Shown piece by piece: positions 12,301 to 23,880 of a stretch of DNA of 60,000 bases. Every line of letters starts with the position of its first letter. Position 1 is the stretch's first letter. Location: positions 3,246,501 to 3,306,500 of the forward strand of contig WPIO01000043.1 in assembly GCA_009760855.2 (NCBI GenBank), in the 5' to 3' direction. The DNA comes from Cristatella mucedo (lineage: Eukaryota > Bryozoa > Phylactolaemata > Cristatellidae). The notes below the pieces were generated by a model. That model saw only the letters and a program-made list of their open reading frames with translations, was not told the origin of the DNA and ran no database searches. Position numbers and translations under genes: made by a program.

Positions 12301-14213
12301 GTTACTCTCAGCCTCCTCCGTGGCCCATCCACCCGGCTCACCCTTCCACCGGCCGGTCGCATTAGAGGCTGCACCTGTCGCGACCTGCTTTGGCGGCAGG
12401 GCACGCACCACGAACTGTGGCAGAGCAGTCAGCTGTTTCCTAAATGTCGATGAGCGGTCGAGGGCCCGCGTGGAAATTGATGATGATAATAATAATAATA
12501 ATAATAACAATAATACTAGCATTAGTAAAAGAAATAACAATATAACTCTGCATGGAGCCATGATGGTACCCCATTTCAATCCAGGCGCTTTACAACATGC
12601 GTTCTATCTGACGGCTGGGAGCTGACATGCACGTAGACATCTGCATTCTGTGCTTGCCATGTGACACCGCCCTCGTGTGTGCTCGAGCAGTGGGCAGACT
12701 TCGGCCACAGAGAGCAGCAGCCTTATTTTGAAGCCTACGTCCGATAGGAGGCCCAGGAGGGTGGCCACTACTCGCCTACGGTCCGGACACGGGGTTCCCG
12801 TTGACAAGGTTTGCAACGGCCACGGTGACACGAATACACTACTTCCGACAGGAGACCACGGCGATGGGCCAGACAGGAGACAGACGACCGCGAGCCGTCC
12901 TCTTGCTTGCGAGGGCACAGAGCATCCATTTCAGCACCTGAAACTGGCAGTCGGTTTTGCTTGAGCGTGCCTGGTTAGACCGGAGGGGGTGAGCACCGCC
13001 TCTACTACCACCATTCTTTGCTAGCTCGCTCTCTGCCGACAGCCCACGAGGCGCCGCTCCGTCTGATCCTAACGTCCCCCCACCCACCCACGCAAACCGA
13101 CCCGGTAGCCTCAATTCAGCATCGTAAACAAGCCAGGCGCTAATGCCTGCCCCCGTGCGTGTCGGCACACAATCAAGCTACGCAGGGAGGACGGCATTAT
13201 CTGCTCCTCGACAATCGCTGCTGTGCGACAATGCACGGCCGAACCGCGCGATCACTGCCGAGGTTCCCAGCCGCTGGCAGTCAGAACGAACGCTGGCAGT
13301 CAGAACGAACGCTGGCAGTCAGAACGAACGGATCGGACAGTCTGCTGCAAACGAAGCAGCTCGCGAGCGAACGCAGGTGGGCGAGCCTCGAAGCTGGTCC
13401 CCGGCGGGGAGAAAGCTGGGCCCGTCGCTATGACCACCCCGTCGCCGTAGAGGCAGCAGCTGCTCACCTTTGGTGCGCTCCAGTTGAGCTTCGGCACGAC
13501 GGCACCGCCCAGATCTCCGATGGCGACGCAAAGCGCCTCTTCGAACTCGCGGAAAGCGTAAGCCTGCGGAAAAAAGAGGTGACGGCGGCTGCGGCAGGCG
13601 CCTGCGACGAGACACCGAGCCGACGACGACGCGGCCCAAGACGGCACGAGCGAGCGAAAAGCCGACAGGCGGAGGAGGAGGCGGTGGCAGGGGCCAGATC
13701 AAAGCCGAGAGCAATGACGGCGGCCCAGAGCAACGGGCCGCCGTCCGCCCGTCTTTAGACAGACGTCACCTTCGACGGCGCCTCGCAGTCGGCGTCGTTC
13801 TCGACGTCATCGTCGGACGGAAGCGTCAAGCCGTCGGCGTGCAGGAACTCGACGAACCCGGCCGACATTGGCAGCACGACGCTGGAGCAGAGACAACATA
13901 GCGATCAAGCTTTGTGCACGCGATGCTCGAAGCGAGTGCAGCGAGCGGGCTTTGCCCGCGCGTGCGGCAGCCATTGGAGCTCGCGATCGAAGACAACACC
14001 GGTCCGAAGCGGCGCGCGAACCGGCGGCGCGATCGGCAGCCCCCTGCGAGAGCTGCAATGTTTCGAGCGCGCAAGAGCTGCAACGGCTGCTAGCAGCTGC
14101 ATCGAGGTCACGGTGGCTCAACAAAGACCAAACCTGCGAATGGTGCAACCTCGGAAATCGTTGTACCAGCGGCCGAAGCTGCACTTCAGGATGCGCTCTC
14201 TGTCCATAGACAT
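4945..14213 (-). CDS. CDC123: CDC123 orthologue, seven coding exons, 3' part off the window
   Basis: CDC123 is a cytosolic ATP-grasp-fold protein that binds the gamma subunit of eIF2 and promotes assembly of the eIF2 heterotrimer, so it supports translation initiation. Seven exons (14134-14213, 13770-13881, 13468-13563, 8353-8459, 5766-5875, 5332-5454, 4945-4973) join in phase into 219 codons with no stop, about two thirds of the usual 330-340 residues. Hallmarks in order are an N-terminal WYNDFRG, an acidic linker, the PKLNWSAP signature, [19 protein letters not shown] with EFRCFV, and YTDYYPYI. The C-terminal exons with the DFNP metal-site motif are not in the window and presumably lie left of position 1. 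The one uncertain join is exon 4 to 5, where about ten residues present in other family members are absent; a small exon could be missing from my model. Confidence 0.92.
5332..5454 (-). CDS. CDC123: CDC123 exon 6
   Basis: A symmetric phase-1 exon of 123 bp between TGATTGTAG and GTAAGT. It encodes [13 protein letters not shown] then [19 protein letters not shown], which corresponds to the I-S-Q-R-x-Y-T-x-Y-Y helix region of the family. A second GTAAGT 15 bp downstream would add five codons and could be an alternative donor. Confidence 0.93.
5766..5875 (-). CDS. CDC123: CDC123 exon 5
   Basis: Preceded by GCTGCTGCAG and followed by GTACAT. The first G completes a leucine codon, then 36 codons include [20 protein letters not shown]. 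The W-C-x-L-x-P-x-x-E-F-R-C-F pattern is conserved in the family. It ends in phase 1 after LI. The segment before HHLVLRR is shorter than in other CDC123 proteins. Confidence 0.93.
6155..6400 (+). repeat. Duplicated CT/CTGT pyrimidine repeat
   Basis: A pyrimidine-rich stretch in CDC123 intron 4. A unit of roughly 120 bp (TATCTTTCTTTCCCTC, TCTCTTTTACTCTCCTTGTC, then CTGT and CT repeats) occurs twice in tandem, starting near 6180 and 6294. Confidence 0.85.
6401..8182. other. CDC123 intron 4, mostly unique
   Basis: No recognised exon or mobile element. It contains a short (GA)n at 7736-7757 and scattered CAG triplets at about 7386-7420, 7650-7715 and 7880-7900. Open frames on both strands are low-complexity. 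Confidence 0.5.
8183..8233. repeat. Near-perfect 22-bp hairpin
   Basis: Positions 8183-8204 and 8212-8233 are inverted copies with one T.G wobble and a 7-nt loop. Each arm contains CCCCTGGGGGGTGGGG or its complement. It lies inside CDC123 intron 4, about 120 bp past exon 4 in the transcript direction. Confidence 0.95.
8353..8459 (-). CDS. CDC123: CDC123 exon 4
   Basis: Preceded by TTTTTCTTTAG and followed by GTGAGT. It encodes [11 protein letters not shown], then [16 protein letters not shown], continuing directly from PKLNWSAPK as in the family (D-A-x-W-I then D[10 protein letters not shown]). It ends in phase 2. Confidence 0.93.
8668..8872 (+). repeat. Interspersed repeat family C, copy 1
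   Basis: About 200 bp, starting with a TAATG pentamer repeat, then AACTCCACAAAATCATAAAG, TAGCGCACTCA and GGCTTTCGGTACGCAT. It aligns by eye with 20932-21125 along its length and with 27728-27790 for its first part. No coding potential or known family was recognised. Confidence 0.75.
8866..8940 (+). mobile_element. Remnant of LINE tail with (ATT)n
   Basis: Two copies of a TATCAAGTGCAT motif followed by an (ATT)n run. This is what ends the LINE copies at 1150 and 57380, so it is the extreme 3' end only. Confidence 0.6.
9035..9155 (-). other. Exon-like open frame inside CDC123 intron 3
   Basis: Between CTCCTCAG and GTACGT lie 40 open codons, including [19 protein letters not shown]. Exons 3 and 4 of CDC123 are contiguous in the protein, so this is not a constitutive CDC123 exon. 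It may be a cassette exon, a nested gene fragment or chance. I do not recognise the protein. Confidence 0.2.
9156..10096. other. CDC123 intron 3, no element recognised
   Basis: Moderately GC-rich sequence with overlapping short frames. No motif, repeat family or splice-bounded exon was recognised. Confidence 0.5.
10097..10240 (-). mobile_element. tRNA-derived SINE
   Basis: Reverse-oriented SINE. The tail comes first on the plus strand (TCATTTGTATAGTGCCCTAA, then AACTCAAGCTCTATTTAGGCG), followed by the B-box-like GGGGCTCGAGCCC at about 10164 and the tRNA-like head ending near 10235. Confidence 0.78.
10370..11600 (-). mobile_element. Decayed LINE with RT fragments
   Basis: Minus-strand reading gives RT pieces in the correct order. 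Around 11480-11400 is the L-D-L-S-x-A-F-D-T region, followed by [20 protein letters not shown] (about 11390-11325) and then [19 protein letters not shown] (about 11220-11155), parallel to the element at position 1. The C-terminal block is at about 10650-10390, including the CAGGCTGTGGGAGCATGCG stretch. Stops and the loss of the YADD aspartates show it is dead. It lies antisense in the neighbourhood but sense with respect to CDC123. Confidence 0.82.
11601..12477. other. CDC123 intron 3, no element recognised
   Basis: GC-rich sequence giving long overlapping open frames on several frames, a by-product of composition. A short GGCGGC run is at 12060-12072. No domain or exon was recognised. Confidence 0.5.
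12478..12605 (-). mobile_element. (AAT)n with worn retroposon tail
   Basis: A (TAA)n run at about 12484-12520 is followed by a CAGGCGCTTTACAACATGC segment. This is the order expected for a reverse-oriented tail of the LINE/SINE family, but the middle is degraded. Confidence 0.45.
13273..13329 (+). repeat. 19-bp tandem repeat, three copies
   Basis: Three identical copies of GCTGGCAGTCAGAACGAAC, in CDC123 intron 3 and about 140 bp past exon 3. Confidence 0.97.
13468..13563 (-). CDS. CDC123: CDC123 exon 3, PKLNWSAP motif
   Basis: Thirty-two codons between TTTTTTCCGCAG and GTGAGC. They encode [17 protein letters not shown] followed by [19 protein letters not shown] is the family signature and its lysine is part of the ATP-binding site of the ATP-grasp fold. 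This is the most diagnostic exon for identifying the gene. Confidence 0.95.
13770..13881 (-). CDS. CDC123: CDC123 exon 2
   Basis: Preceded by a CTCCAG acceptor and followed by GTGACG. It completes a serine codon with exon 1, giving TIRSVVLP, the conserved strand. It then runs through [17 protein letters not shown] into an acidic stretch, as in other CDC123 proteins where a disordered Asp/Glu-rich linker follows. It ends in phase 0. Confidence 0.9.
14134..14213 (-). CDS. CDC123: CDC123 exon 1 (start codon)
   Basis: Begins at ATG 14211-14213; a second in-frame ATG lies two codons later. The 26 codons include [18 protein letters not shown], matching the N-terminus of the family, where a W-Y-x-x-F-R-G core precedes the first beta strand. 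It ends in phase 2 before GTTTGG, an acceptable but weak donor. Choice between the two ATGs is uncertain. Confidence 0.9.
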
Positions 14214-14480
14214 GCTAACGAATGGAGCGGAAGGAGCCAGTGTCTTCACACAGTATGGCTAAGCAGCGAACGTGCTAAATACAACCGGACAGGCGGATTG
14301 CGTTCGGTTCGGCTCTTTAGCGCGTTCAATAGCAACAATATATGCCGCTAGACAACCGGAAAAGCCATCTACACAATGCGCGACAGAAAGTGGAATCGCT
14401 ACAAACACCGGAAGCATTTATAACCGGCAACATTTATAGCCGGCAACATTTATAACCGGAAGCATTTATAACCGCGCGCG
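14214..14480 (-). promoter_or_regulatory. Presumed CDC123 5' UTR and promoter region
   Basis: This is the sequence immediately upstream of the CDC123 start codon. It is CpG-containing, has no clear TATA box at the usual spacing, and holds several ACCGGAAG-type ETS (GABPA-like) motifs. The transcription start cannot be placed. Confidence 0.4.
14406..14475 (+). repeat. Tandem ETS-motif array
   Basis: Four head-to-tail copies of a 15-17 bp unit of the form ACCGG(A/C)A(G/A)CATTTATA. Two units contain ACCGGAAG, the core bound by ETS factors such as GABPA; the other two read CCGGCAAC. A further ACCGGAAAAG is at about 14357. The array is 190-260 bp upstream of the CDC123 ATG. Confidence 0.85.
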
Positions 14481-14849
14481 GAGCTCGTCACGATAGACAG
14501 ACAGAGCGGCGCCTTCCTTTTTTTTCTTCGGCGGCTTCGCGAGCTCCAAAATTCCCGACGTCCAGCGCTCTAGGCTAACGACCTTGGCTGAGCTTTGCTT
14601 TGGCAACTCTAGTAGCGATAATGATAATGCGCCGCGTTTCTAGCGCCCTGAGCAAGACACATATCTATCCGAGTATTTAACAACTCGGAGCAAGAGGAGC
14701 AATAACCAAGCGGGGGGCTATGACCAGAAAGGTGCAGCGCTCTCTGAAGAGCACGCAAAGCCGCCGATGCGTCGCGAGTCCCTGAGGTAAAATCCAGAGA
14801 GAACGGATCGGATGCGGAGAACGATCGCGCGCCGCCGGGTGGCCGCTGC

Positions 14850-17889
<3,040 letters not shown>

Positions 17890-18035
17890 ATATATATAAT
17901 ATAATTCATTTGTATAGCGCCCCAAGAGAACTTAATCTCTATTCAGGCGCTTCACATCTGCCTCAGGGCTCGAGCCCACGACCTCGGCCAGACATTGGTC
18001 GGGGCGAGCACTTTAACCGCTGGACCAAACCAGCT
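17890..18035 (-). mobile_element. tRNA-derived SINE
   Basis: The best-preserved reverse-oriented copy. On the minus strand it has the head TGGTCCAGCGGTTAAAGTGC (A-box-like), B-box-like GGGCTCGAGCCC at about 17966-17977, then GAAGCGCCTGAATAGAG and TAAGTTCTCTTGGGGCGC, and an AT-rich end. Confidence 0.85.
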
Positions 18036-18150
18036 CGATATGCTGCAAATGCTCTTACGCTTTGCTTGGAATGTGACCTTTTCACCAAGCTGACGCTATA
18101 TAAAATGAGCAGTGAATGCAGATGCTACAAACAATGCTCCTGTGAATTTT

Positions 18151-18456
18151 CTATGAATTTGTTGCACGTGACAGGCGAATGAGTAGCTGACATTTCCGCT
18201 GAGCTTCCAACGCGTTCCCAAAAGCGTTAAGTGAGTATGACGCGACGAATCGATCCCAGCAGCATTCGTGCGATGCTGATTGTTGTAATTCTATAAAGAG
18301 AGCAGCAAATGTAGCGTAATCGTCGAGATTCGATCCAGAGATATCCGGAAATAGAAGTGAGGGAGACAACCGTACCAGCAAATCCACTAGGCCTCCGATG
18401 TCGGTGCTCGATTGCTCCGAAAGCTCAGCAATGGCTGCACGGGACTTTTCTTGAAT
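18151..18456 (-). other. Unidentified 101-codon open frame
   Basis: Open from an in-frame stop at 18457-18459 to a stop at 18151-18153, without an ATG near its start. The translation has balanced composition and includes VDLLVRLSPSLLFPDI and LDDYATFAALFIELQQ. It could be the terminal exon of an unrecognised minus-strand gene, a transposon remnant or chance. I recognise no family and the upstream acceptor is weak. Confidence 0.22.
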
Positions 18457-19012
18457 TCATAATTTATTAAAACATTCTTATTTAAAAACAGTAGCTAAAT
18501 TCTAAACAGCACTTTTATCAAAACCCGCGTGCACAAAGAGGGTACCGGAGTTTAAAGCTTCTTACATGCTGGCTTCAAGAAAGAATTTTAATTGACGCTT
18601 CCGAGTACATTATAAAGTGATTCCACCAGGAGCGCGAAGAAGATGCATTTTTTGCGCGAACTCCGATAATCTGCATTGTCGGGAAGGCGTTGTGGTATCT
18701 CTCACTGTGTAAAAGAGCTGGCTCTGTTAAAACTCTGCACCAAATCGGAGGCTTTCTTCAAGACAGTTGGCAGCAAAGTTTGGGCGCGTTGATCTTTTTC
18801 CAACTTTCGCTGATTGCATATATATACATTGCCTGGCCTACCTCAGCATCCCATGCGTGGAGAGGACGGTTTTAAGGCGGCACTACATCTCTGACGCCAT
18901 TAACGGCTCGGAAGCCGTGTGGTCCCTGTTCCTAAACCGGGAGGCCTGAGTAGCACCCGCGACCAGGGCAGGGCAGAGCGCCGTTGGCCAATGTATATAC
19001 CCACTTTAATAT
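18457..19012. other. Intergenic, no confirmed gene
   Basis: AT-richer sequence. On the minus strand around 18815-18712 a short helical-looking frame (TLLPTVLKKASDLVQSF) ends at a GTGAGA donor-like site, but no phase-compatible partner exon was found. Confidence 0.35.
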
Positions 19013-19172
19013 ATAGATGATATAATTTATTTGTATAGCGCTTACGAGAACATATTCTCTATTCAGGCGCTTCACATTTGCCATAGGGCTCGAGCCTACT
19101 ACCGCGGTCATGAAATACATTTACCTTGACCCCGGTCGGGCGAGCACTTAAATTACTGAGCCAAATCAGCAT
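19013..19172 (-). mobile_element. tRNA-derived SINE
   Basis: Reverse-oriented. Tail TTTATTTGTATAGCGCTTAC, then CTCTATTCAGGCGCTTCACA, a B-box-like GGGCTCGAGCCT at about 19086, and a head region CGGTCGGGCGAGCACTTAA. Confidence 0.82.
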
Positions 19173-19303
19173 TGTCGCCTTTTTGAGTTCGGCTGTAGGT
19201 GTATGATTTTTAAAATAGAGTGCTACCAAAGGTCTTCTGACGCGGGACTGAACGCGAACAAATTTTATGTCGAGTGGAGAGAGTGATCCCTCTGAGCCTC
19301 TAG

Positions 19304-19579
19304 ACTAGCCTCGGTGAGAGCTCCTGCCTGCTGAGCCGTGGAGACAACTTCTTCCGCCTCTCCGGCACGCTGCTCACGAGGCTTCGCAAAGATAAGGCTT
19401 TAAATTCCACTGATGTGCTCGATAGCGATCTTCTAGCTCACCGGGAACCTTCGAGCAAGCGAGTGCACCTTTTTGTCACACCGAGTTGGCACGTAGAGTT
19501 TAGTAGCAAAAAAAACTATTCTAGTAGCGCTCCAAGTGAGCCAATTCTTAAATTTCAAGGCACTTTGCATACGCTGTAA
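19304..19579 (+). other. Unidentified 91-codon open frame
   Basis: Open between stops, with no early ATG. It includes GDNFFRLSGTLLTRLRKDK and HLFVTPSWHVEF. No family was recognised. A competing frame on the minus strand over the same bases also looks coding, so chance is likely. Confidence 0.15.
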
Positions 19580-19732
19580 AGAAGCATTTAAGACAAGTTG
19601 CTATATATAGAGAGAGACAGCCAAGAGGCACCAAGAGACAGAAAGACACAGAGAACAAGAGAGGAAGAGAGCGAGAGAGAAAGCGAAAGAGATAGCGGGA
19701 GAGAGATAGGGAGAGCTAGAGAGAGCGAAAGA

Positions 19733-19935
19733 GACGGAGACAGACGGAGACAGACGGAGACAGACGGAGACAGACGGAAACAGACGGAGACAGACGAAGA
19801 CAGACAGAGACAGACGGAGACAGACGGAGACAGACGGAGACAGACGGAGACAGACGGAGCAGACGGAGACAGACGGAAACAGACGGAGACAGACGGAGAC
19901 AGACAGAGACAGACGGAGACAGACGGAGACAGACC
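19733..19935 (+). repeat. 10-bp minisatellite (AGACGGAGAC)n
   Basis: About 20 copies of AGACGGAGAC with single-base variants and one 9-bp unit at about 19855. It is preceded by a degenerate GA-rich lead-in from about 19600. Confidence 0.96.
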
Positions 19936-20271
19936 TCGAGCCCGGAGCTTTCCCTTCCTTTCATCCAGTGTGCACAGCGCTTGCACCTTTCGATTGGGTC
20001 GCAACTGGGCATTTCGTTTACTTTATTAGACACTTTACTCTGACTGCCAATAAATGTTGGCGGTTGTCCGGAGATATACAGAGCTGTATAGGTGGAGATA
20101 ACCTCCTACGAATGCATGTCCACGCACAGGTGTGTATGTAAAAATGCATACATACGTGCCTGCGTGTGTGTACACGCATGCGTAGTGGACATGCGGAATT
20201 TGTATGGGCGTCCCCCCCCCACATTGTCGACGACAAGTGCCAGATTCACGATAAAGTCTAGGGAATGTGTA

Positions 20272-20432
20272 GCGCTAATTGGCCCCGTGATTAAGGCGCT
20301 CGCCAGACCGAGGTGAATGTGAACGTACTCGATGACCGCGGTAATGGTTCGAGCCTCGTGGCACACGTGAAGCGCCCATATGGAGATCAAGTTCTCCCAG
20401 GGAGCTAGACAAATGAATTATTATTATTATGA
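20272..20432 (+). mobile_element. tRNA-derived SINE, forward orientation
   Basis: The forward copy shows the structure directly: A-box-like TTGGCCCCGTGATTAAGG at about 20279-20296, B box GGTTCGAGCCT at 20346-20356, then GTGAAGCGCCCATATGGAG, TTCTCCCAGGGAGC, and an (ATT)n end at about 20418-20430. Box spacing fits RNA polymerase III internal promoters of tRNA-derived SINEs. Confidence 0.88.
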
Positions 20433-20639
20433 GGACCTAGCCTTGCCAGACGAAGTGCTGCTTATAAAAGCTGAAGTGGCCGATCGGTTCGGCAGATTAG
20501 GATCTGGCCAAGCCGGAGGAGGGGGGTAGAGGCAGGACCCGTGGAGGAATCCTCTGTAGATCTGACGATCAAGCTCTACGACGATGCCACGCCCTCGGAC
20601 CCAGGTCCAGTGCAATGCACGTAGACATGCTACCAACAA

Positions 20640-20825
20640 TATCTACATTGCGGCCCCCTGCATGTTACATCTAACAATTTTATGTTTGATGACATTGCGA
20701 ACGTAAGTGACCGTCAATCGTTTGGTCATGCTTTATTTACAGCATCTGTTAAGTGCCTAGAAAGAGATTTAGTTCTCTGAGGGCGCTATACAATTGTATT
20801 ATTATTATTATTATTATTATTATAG
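20640..20825 (+). mobile_element. 5'-truncated LINE tail
   Basis: Contains AAGTGCCTAGAAAGAGATTT, AGTTCTCTGAGGGCGCTATA and a terminal (ATT)n of about 27 bp. No coding part remains. Confidence 0.82.
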
Positions 20826-20931
20826 ATGCGGGACCTTCGGAAGCGGCGGGATCGATCAGCCTCGAGTTCGAGCTGACATTCTGGCTCATTCTGCTACGTC
20901 AGCGCACCACTCGCTCTTCCAGCAGACTATA

Positions 20932-21125
20932 AATGTAATGTTATGCAACGTGTCTCCACCTGTAACTATACAAAGCCACAAAGACCAAGTGGGAGCTACC
21001 CAGGAGAGATTTATGTAGCGCACTCAAAGTCAACGAGGCTTTCGGTACGCATGCGGTATCCAACAGACTTCATGCAACAAAGAAGAAGCGAGAAACATAG
21101 CTGAGTCAAAAGGATGGTTGAGATA
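20932..21125 (+). repeat. Interspersed repeat family C, copy 2
   Basis: Parallel to 8668-8872: AATGTAATGTTATG, AAGCCACAAAGACCAAGTGG, TGTAGCGCACTCA, GGCTTTCGGTACGCATGCGG and CCAACAGACTTC occur in the same order. Confidence 0.75.
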
Positions 21126-22351
21126 GTGAGTAGCCTGAAAGTAGCAGCTCAAGGCGTATGTCACGCGTAAGAATTGCAGAAGTGAGTTCTAGAGTCTACG
21201 ATCTGCAAGCATACGCTTCTGTCGCCAGCGGTCTTTAAGCGTAAAAATGGAACAGCTAACTGATTGTTTATACAAGCCTGATGGCACGGCGAGGCTGAAC
21301 CTGACGCAGCAGTTCAGTTAGGTATAAATGGGTCATGCCATGGCGGGCCTTGCGGATATAAGAACACTGTCGTTCGGCTGTGCCTCTAACGAATGTCAAA
21401 TTCTTCAGATATTCGGCTAATATATCCTCAAAGCTGAAAATCACATGACATCGCGCAATCTTCCGATTGCAATCTGTGGAAGCTAAAACCTGCGTGCTTC
21501 TTGCAGCCCTCGCTCTAGATGGATGAGTTGTTCTTCGTGCGCATGCGTTCTGAAATGGCACACGCTATGAAATTGTGGACATGTTTCCTTGTTAGTATAT
21601 GTTGAAGCCCTAGGACCAGAGATTCGATACTCTTGGGGCTGTGAAAATGTGTTATTAACCTGTATAATTTTGAAAGTTTTTGGTAGCTAATATCGGTGTG
21701 CCCTGTATAATACTTTCCTAGTGATCTATGATGGTTCAGCTATGATGAGCGTCATGTCAGGAAATATCGCGGGAGATGAGCTACCGATTCGCATTTGTAG
21801 CTAAGTACAACGTGCTACATGGTCGCTGGATTTACACTTTAAATCGTCCTCGGAATTATTAAATAGCGTTTAGGAGGCATTTGATAAGTTCGCTTATTTG
21901 ATTGAGCGTGAAACGCAGTAGAGACCATCTCTCGGCGGGACTTATTTATTCTTCAAGTAATTTTTCGGGAGGAAATTCTCACTGAAACAGTCTCGAGTGT
22001 CTGCAATTTCAAAATTGACTTTTCCAGGATTTTTCATTGGTACACGCCAGCTCTTTTTATTATTATTATTGTCATCATTGATAGCTCAATTGAAGATGGC
22101 CGCCTGTCACGGGTCTGCAACGGAAAGCGAAGCACGATAGCTTCGTAGGCTCCGTAGGGAGCGAGATTCTCGTGAGATTGAGCCGCGGCACGAAGCGCGT
22201 AGACCGACATTTACGTCGCCGGAGATGCAGCCTTGGCGGACGCGAGCGACCAACCGGCTCCGCCGTAGCTTTTTCGCGCACCGCGGCGTGCGCACTTGAG
22301 TCAACGATCAACAACAGGCTGCATTACGGCCCGCCCTGCTTCTGGATGATT
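21126..22351. other. Intergenic, possible old retroposon on minus strand
   Basis: On the minus strand 21561-21268 there is an open stretch including KARHGMTHLYLTELLRQV, reminiscent of LINE C-terminal or UTR-derived sequence, but assignment is weak. The rest is balanced or AT-rich and without recognised features. Confidence 0.3.
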
Positions 22352-23380
22352 TCACGGGCAAAGGTCGCCGCGGCTGATTTCCTTTCCGCTATCCAGCGCC
22401 GCCGCCGCTCCTGAGGTGGACGGCTCGCAGCGCACCTGTTCAGCCCGACGAACCCGCGTGTTCATCCTCCGCGCGACGCCGGCCGACTTTGCGTACTGCC
22501 GCCGCCGCCCGCGCGACTGCTCAAGGAGAGCGCCGACGGAACATCCACCCACCGACCGAGCGTCTTTAACCTGCGTCTTCCTCACGGCGCCAAGGCGCGC
22601 CTCTCGACGTCCCAACCTCGTCGGCGTCATCGCCGCCTCCGCAGCGGCAGCCGCAGCAGCAGCTCGGGACACACCTCCGCGCGGGCGACGGGTGCGCCGG
22701 CCGGTCAGCCGGCCGCGTAAGCTGTCCCCGCTACTCTCCCCCCGCCCGCTGAGCGGCTTCATTAACGACCCGGCGGGCCGCGCGCGCGTGGCAGGCCGTC
22801 CGTCGCTGTCGCGAAGCCGCCGCGCACCGCTCCAGCGCCGGCGTCGCCTCGCGCAAGCGGCGCGAGCAAATAAACAAGCAGCGCCGCTCGCGCGCGCGGC
22901 ACTGGCGGCGGCAGCGGCCGCCGCCGCCGCCGTCAGTGCCGGCACTCCGTCAGACAGCCGGTCAGCCGGCTCGACACGCCGCCGACGGCGGCGCTCAGCC
23001 TGCGGGAGACGCGCGGCGTCGGCGGGGCGCTGCCGGCACCGACCGCTCTCTGCGGCGGGCCGGACGAAGGGAGGCAGACTAATTACGGTAGCCGAGCCGA
23101 GAAGGCCGGGACCGGCGGTGCGGAGTCACTGGTCGAGAAGGCGGACACGCCCCTCTTGGCTACGCCGCGTGTCCGCGAGGCGACGCCTGGCTGAGAAGGA
23201 GGCCGGCGGCGCAGCCGTCGCCAGACAGACAGGCCTCCCGGGGCGGGGGCGGAGTCGGCGGTCTGGGCGAGCGGCGGCGACGGCGGCTGGCGCGCCGCTC
23301 TGGTCCGAGCGTCCGCTCCGCTCTCCGCCACGACAGCTCCGCTGGCTCTCAATCGGAAAGCGCGTGCGCGTCCACATACC
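22352..23380. other. CpG-island-like block, no gene confirmed
   Basis: Extremely GC- and CpG-rich. Open frames of up to 343 codons exist on the plus strand and nearly 200 on the minus strand, but they are Arg/Ala/Pro-rich and mirror each other, as expected from composition. It could include a promoter or 5' UTR. I see no conserved coding exon. Confidence 0.5.
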
Positions 23381-23880
23381 TAATAATAATAATGATAATA
23401 ATAATGCCCTTGATAAAGCGCCCTCAGAGAACTCAATCTCTTTCTAGGCGCTTTACATTTGCTGCAAAGGAAACACACTCAAATGGTGAGTTGTATCATG
23501 CTTGATAAACGACATAAATAACATGTTTAGGGGCGACCTGCACAGGGTCAGCATGCAAGTGTGGTTAGTGGCAGCATGCACAGTGTCAGCACGCATAAGC
23601 ACATATAGAACGAAGCACAGGGACCCACTAAATGCTGTCATATGTATGCTTTAAATATGGCGTCTTTGATTTCTTTTTAAACGCGGTCAAGTCAGGGGTT
23701 ATCGCGACACAACTCGGGAGGGAGTTCCAGGCTATGGGAGCATGCGAACTAAATGCACGATCTCCAAAGGAATTGAGGTTTGTATGAGGCATAGGTAAAC
23801 AGTTGGTTTCCAAAAAGCGGGTGGTACGATGTTCGGCCTGGTGGGGAGTAGGGCGGATATGTAGGCCGGAGCCAAAACAT
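23381..23880 (-). mobile_element. 5'-truncated LINE, about 500 bp
   Basis: Begins on the plus strand with (AAT)n (23382-23407), then GCCCTTGATAAAGCGCCCTC, the TTTCTAGGCGCTTTACATTT core and the CAGGGTCAGCATGC region. It then enters the reverse complement of the RT C-terminal block (GGGAGGGAGTTCCAGGC at about 23718). It sits inside the CpG-rich domain. Confidence 0.9.

Noticed and set aside
11723-12625. A 300-codon plus-strand open frame
   Set aside because: Lies within the CDC123 intron on the opposite strand, has low-complexity composition and ends in an (AAT)n retroposon tail.
20340-20360. Possible functional tRNA gene
   Set aside because: A and B boxes are present, but the sequence does not fold into a full cloverleaf with paired acceptor stem. 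It belongs to the SINE family.
22416-23447. A 343-codon plus-strand open frame
   Set aside because: Arg/Ala/Pro-rich in CpG-island sequence with equally long frames on the other strand; no motif, and its end runs into a LINE tail.
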